Assembly (NCBI GenBank): GCA_955652655.1
Contig: CATPCK010000523.1
Span: 1 to 8,826 of the forward strand
DNA length: 8,826 nucleotides
Direction: 5' to 3'
Source of the DNA: an uncultured Ktedonobacteraceae bacterium
GTDB lineage: Bacteria; Chloroflexota; Ktedonobacteria; Ktedonobacterales; Ktedonobacteraceae
Part shown: positions 6,198 through 8,826 of the stretch, piece after piece
How positions within the stretch are numbered: position 1 is the stretch's first letter
How the letters are laid out: each line of letters opens with the position of its first letter
The notes under the pieces: generated by a model
Seen by the model: the letters and a program-made list of their open reading frames with translations, nothing else
Told to the model about the DNA's origin: nothing
Database searches by the model: none
Program-made: the position numbers and the translations under genes

Positions 6198-7706
6198 TTA
6201 TACCGCAACTGCGCAACCCTGCAATGACCAGGCAGTTGTGCGCTCGATTCTTACCTTGACCAGATCACCTGATTGAATGCTGCTGTTTGCCGCTTGCTGT
6301 GCATCTGGCTGGGGAAAGAATACCAGTTTATTGGCCCGGTTGCGTCCTTTCCATTGTTGGCGTCCATGCGCGCTGTTTTCTTCTTCGACCAGCACCTCTT
6401 CAATTTTGTCGATATACTGCTGGTTTATTTCCAGGGCAATTGCGGCTTGCACCTCTTCGACGGCATGTAGCCTGCGTTTCTTTTCTGCCAGTGGAATGTC
6501 GTCATCCCAACGGGCGGCGACTGTGCCAGGGCGAACAGAATAGGCGGCGACGTGAACCACATCGAAGCGGATCTCTTTGAGCAGGTCGAGCGTATGCTGG
6601 AACTCTTGCTCGGTCTCTCCACAAAAACCCACAATCACGTCGGTAGAGAGCGTAATATTGGGCCATAATACTCGTACGCGCTGAATCTTTTCGCGGTACT
6701 CGTCAAGCGTATAGCCACGCTTCATACGTTTGAGGAGAGCGTCATCGCCGGCCTGAACTGGAATATTCAGGTGTTCGCACACTTTGGGCAGGTTGGCCAT
6801 GCGTTCGATCATGCTGTCGGTCATATGGCGTGGATACGAGGTCATGAAGCGGATGCGCTCCAATCCATCGATCTCGCTCAATTGGCTCATCAAGTGGGCA
6901 AGGTCTGGTTTATCCGGTAAATCGAGTCCGTAGGCTTCGACAGTTTGTCCCAACAAGGTCAGTTCCTTTGCGCCCTTAGAGACCAGTGAACGCGCCTCAA
7001 CCACGAGTTCTTCTACAGGACGGCTGCGCTCACGACCGCGCCGGTAAGGTACTATGCAGTAGGTACAGACCTTATTGCAGCCGAGGATGACCGGGAGCCA
7101 GGCAGTGGGACTGACCGCAGCAGGCACGATTTTGGTGGGATAGTGAGCGGTGCGCTCACCTGGTTTCGGTGTGATCGCCATTGGTAGGACCGTACGCTTC
7201 CCAACTGTATTCGTTGAGGTAGCGAAGGTTGGAACGATTGATGCGCTGGTAAAGGCCTGAGTCTGGGTATCTTTATAGTCATTGTCGGGCATATATTCAA
7301 TGTCGAGGCAACCTGCACCTGAAATAGGCGTCCAGCGCTCTTCGAGGAAACGAGGGAGAATATCCGCCTGTTCTACTTTCATGAACAGATCAATATGTGG
7401 ATAGCGTTTACCCAATTCGTCGATAGTCTTCTGGTTGCCGATCATGCAGCCCATCAATGCCACAAGGAGATCACTGCGCTTCGACTTGGCATGTTTAAGC
7501 TGTGCGAGCTGGTTGTGCGCTTTTTCCTCCGGAGCTTTACGCACGCTGCACGTATTCAGGATCACGAGGTTTGCCTGGTCCATGCTGGCCTCTTCCCAGC
7601 CCAATTCGTCCAGGATGGTCTGGATGCGTTGCGAATCGGCCTGGTTCATCTGACAGCCAACAGTCCAGATGTGGTATTTGCCTCGTGTGAAATTCGTCGT
7701 GGTCAT
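6198..7706 (-). CDS. miaB: tRNA-2-methylthio-N6-dimethylallyladenosine synthase MiaB
   Basis: This 502-residue radical-SAM methylthiotransferase adds a methylthio group to i6A37 in tRNAs that read UNN codons. Domains in order: an N-terminal MTTase domain (about 8-125) with three cluster cysteines, Cys18 in WTVGCQMNQADS, Cys53 in NTCSVR and Cys87 in MGCM; a radical-SAM core (about 200-425) with CNKVCTYC (Cys210, Cys214, Cys217); and a C-terminal TRAM domain (about 430-500) with KGRNRANKLVFF. The GCQMN and IVPYRRGRERSRP motifs favour MiaB over RimO or MtaB. The family motif LLGQNVNAY reads LLGQTVEAY here. A Thr/Pro/Ser-rich linker of about 65 residues (130-200) joins the first two domains and is longer than usual. 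The ATG at 7706 has GGAGAGG 7 bases upstream. A strong promoter lies at 7784-7812 and a TPR gene follows in the probable operon. Confidence 0.94.
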   Translation of the reverse strand: MTTTNFTRGKYHIWTVGCQMNQADSQRIQTILDELGWEEASMDQANLVILNTCSVRKAPEEKAHNQLAQLKHAKSKRSDLLVALMGCMIGNQKTIDELGKRYPHIDLFMKVEQADILPRFLEERWTPISGAGCLDIEYMPDNDYKDTQTQAFTSASIVPTFATSTNTVGKRTVLPMAITPKPGERTAHYPTKIVPAAVSPTAWLPVILGCNKVCTYCIVPYRRGRERSRPVEELVVEARSLVSKGAKELTLLGQTVEAYGLDLPDKPDLAHLMSQLSEIDGLERIRFMTSYPRHMTDSMIERMANLPKVCEHLNIPVQAGDDALLKRMKRGYTLDEYREKIQRVRVLWPNITLSTDVIVGFCGETEQEFQHTLDLLKEIRFDVVHVAAYSVRPGTVAARWDDDIPLAEKKRRLHAVEEVQAAIALEINQQYIDKIEEVLVEEENSAHGRQQWKGRNRANKLVFFPQPDAQQAANSSIQSGDLVKVRIERTTAWSLQGCAVAV

Positions 7707-7758
7707 CGCTTTGCCTCTCCGAGCAAGAATGGTTTATACTGCTGAATGTGGTTCTGTT

Positions 7759-7788
7759 TTGATGCCTTGCTTCTAAGCACGGTATTAT
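7759..7788 (+). promoter_or_regulatory. Probable promoter for the glucokinase gene, overlapping that of miaB
   Basis: On the plus strand TTGATG (7759-7764, four of six) and TATTAT (7783-7788, five of six) are 18 bases apart. The start would be near 7795, about 58 bases before the ATG. Its -10 box overlaps the -10 box of the miaB promoter (7784-7789) on the other strand, so the two polymerases could not bind at once. Confidence 0.45.
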
Positions 7789-7812
7789 ACACCAATATAT
7801 GTGTAATGTCAC
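7784..7812 (-). promoter_or_regulatory. Sigma-70-type promoter for miaB
   Basis: On the minus strand GTGACA (7807-7812, five of six to TTGACA) and a perfect TATAAT (7784-7789) are separated by exactly 17 bases. Transcription would start near 7777, giving a leader of about 70 bases before the miaB ATG. This is the best promoter in the window. Confidence 0.65.
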
Positions 7813-7852
7813 GATTTTTTTGAGGATGACCAGGGCTCTTTGAGAGGAGAAA

Positions 7853-8826
7853 ATGACGATGCTACTTGCCGGTGATATTGGCGGTACGAAGACCAGCCTG
7901 GCTATTTACTCGGCTGAGGCTGGTGTACGCAAGCCATTAGTCGAGGCGACATTTCCAAGCGCTCTTTACCCCAGCCTGGAGGCGCTTGTTCGCACATTTT
8001 TGTCTCAGACCAATCTCTCTGTGGATCGAGCGAGCTTTGGAGTGGCTGGCCCCGTCGTGGCGGCTCAGGCAACCGTTACGAATCTGCCCTGGAATATGAA
8101 CGAGAAGCAACTTCGTGAGTCGCTGAACCTTTCTTCTGTACACCTGATGAATGACCTGGAAGCTATTGCCCGCTCTATTTCTTACCTGGAACCCGCTGAA
8201 CTGCATAATTTGAGTAAAGGACAGCCCATTGAACATGGGAATATCGCTATTATCGCACCTGGTACGGGTTTGGGAGAAGCTTTCCTCACCTGGGATGATG
8301 GGTCGCATTACCATCCTCACACGTCGGAAGGGGGGCACTGTGATTTTGCCCCCACCAACGAGCAAGAAATAGGCTTGCTCATCTATATGCGCAAAAAGTA
8401 TGACCATGTGAGCTACGAACGTGTTTGTTCCGGTATAGGCATGCCGAATATCTACGCATATCTAAGAGATAGTGGCTTTGCTGAAGAACCGCTCTGGTTG
8501 TCAGAGAAGTTGTCGAAATCGACAGATTATACACCGATTATTGTCGATGCCGCACTTGATCAATCATCTGCATTGTGTGTTGCAACACTGAACACCTTTG
8601 TAGAGATCCTGGGTGCGGAAGCTGGAAATGTGGTACTTAAAGTTATGGCGACCGGTGGTATTTACCTGGGCGGGGGCATTCCAGCGCGAATTCTGCCTTT
8701 CCTACAAAGCGACATTTTCATGCAAGCCTTCCTCGACAAGGGGCGCTTCGTCAAGTTGCTGAACAATGTGCCGATATCCGTCATTCTCAATCCAGGGTCC
8801 GGGCTGCTTGGCGCTGCAAGTTACGG
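7853..8826 (+). CDS. glk: Glucokinase (partial, runs off the right edge)
   Basis: 324 codons are open to the end of the window, and no stop has been reached. The product would phosphorylate glucose to glucose 6-phosphate with ATP, the entry step of glycolysis. It matches the bacterial Glk family: LLAGDIGGTKTSLAIY (4-19) is the phosphate-binding start; NDLEAIA (100-106) carries the expected catalytic Asp101; APGTGLGEAF (135-144) and TSEGGHCDFAP (157-167) match the E. coli-type GPGTGLG and SEGGHVDFAP motifs; and TGGIYLGGGIPARILPFL (267-284) is the C-terminal nucleotide-binding region. LNPGSGLLGAASY at the edge is close to the usual C-terminus, so only a few residues are probably missing. AGGAG (7845-7849) is 3 bases before the ATG at 7853 and 9 before a second ATG at 7859; either may be the true start. 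It diverges from miaB. The Glk-type motifs are clearer than ROK-type ones. Confidence 0.92.
   Translation, partial: MTMLLAGDIGGTKTSLAIYSAEAGVRKPLVEATFPSALYPSLEALVRTFLSQTNLSVDRASFGVAGPVVAAQATVTNLPWNMNEKQLRESLNLSSVHLMNDLEAIARSISYLEPAELHNLSKGQPIEHGNIAIIAPGTGLGEAFLTWDDGSHYHPHTSEGGHCDFAPTNEQEIGLLIYMRKKYDHVSYERVCSGIGMPNIYAYLRDSGFAEEPLWLSEKLSKSTDYTPIIVDAALDQSSALCVATLNTFVEILGAEAGNVVLKVMATGGIYLGGGIPARILPFLQSDIFMQAFLDKGRFVKLLNNVPISVILNPGSGLLGAASY

Noticed and set aside
7806..7823. A five-codon frame (MSRFF) in the glucokinase leader
   Set aside because: It has no ribosome binding site and is short enough to be chance.
7937..8407. A 156-codon minus-strand frame inside the glucokinase gene
   Set aside because: The plus-strand glucokinase frame explains this stretch with strong motifs; the antisense frame shows none.

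Overview
The window looks like ordinary chromosome of a moderately GC-rich bacterium. My best guess is the Chloroflexota, probably Ktedonobacteria-like, from the mix of a glucokinase starting MTMLLAGDIGGTKT, a PucR-type regulator, MiaB next to a TPR protein, and a DDE insertion sequence. No rRNA, tRNA, CRISPR array or phage block is visible, and the taxon call is an inference.

Layout. (1) Positions 25-1554 are a complete insertion sequence. It has 16-bp perfect terminal inverted repeats, one IS4-superfamily-like DDE transposase (123-1457, +), a stem-loop near each end, and a possible 13-codon leader ORF whose stop overlaps the transposase start as ATGA. (2) Positions 1669-2983 hold two plus-strand membrane genes, an unknown four-helix protein and a PAP2-type phosphatase. 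(3) Positions 2985-5076 hold two minus-strand genes, a PucR-family regulator (upstream) and a YCII/DGPF-domain protein (downstream). The latter converges on the PAP2 gene with one base between the stop codons. (4) Positions 5077-5340 look intergenic but contain a well-supported 40-codon gene (5114-5236, -) for a very basic peptide with a strong ribosome binding site. A GC-rich stem with a T-run lies upstream of it and a second stem-loop has its stop codon in the loop. (5) Positions 5341-7706 are a minus-strand pair, miaB followed by a TPR protein with an acidic tail, 38 bp apart. (6) From 7853 a glucokinase gene runs off the right edge on the plus strand. The miaB and glucokinase genes diverge from a 146-bp region in which two good sigma-70-like promoters overlap at their -10 elements.

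How it fits together. miaB (tRNA modification) and the TPR gene look co-transcribed, with a terminator-like stem after the TPR gene. The small basic gene appears to be its own unit. PucR may share a transcript with the YCII gene, although the 103-bp gap leaves room for a separate promoter. No multi-gene pathway or defence system is evident. The least expected items are the 40-residue basic peptide, the leader ORF and stem-loops of the insertion sequence, and the overlapping divergent promoters.
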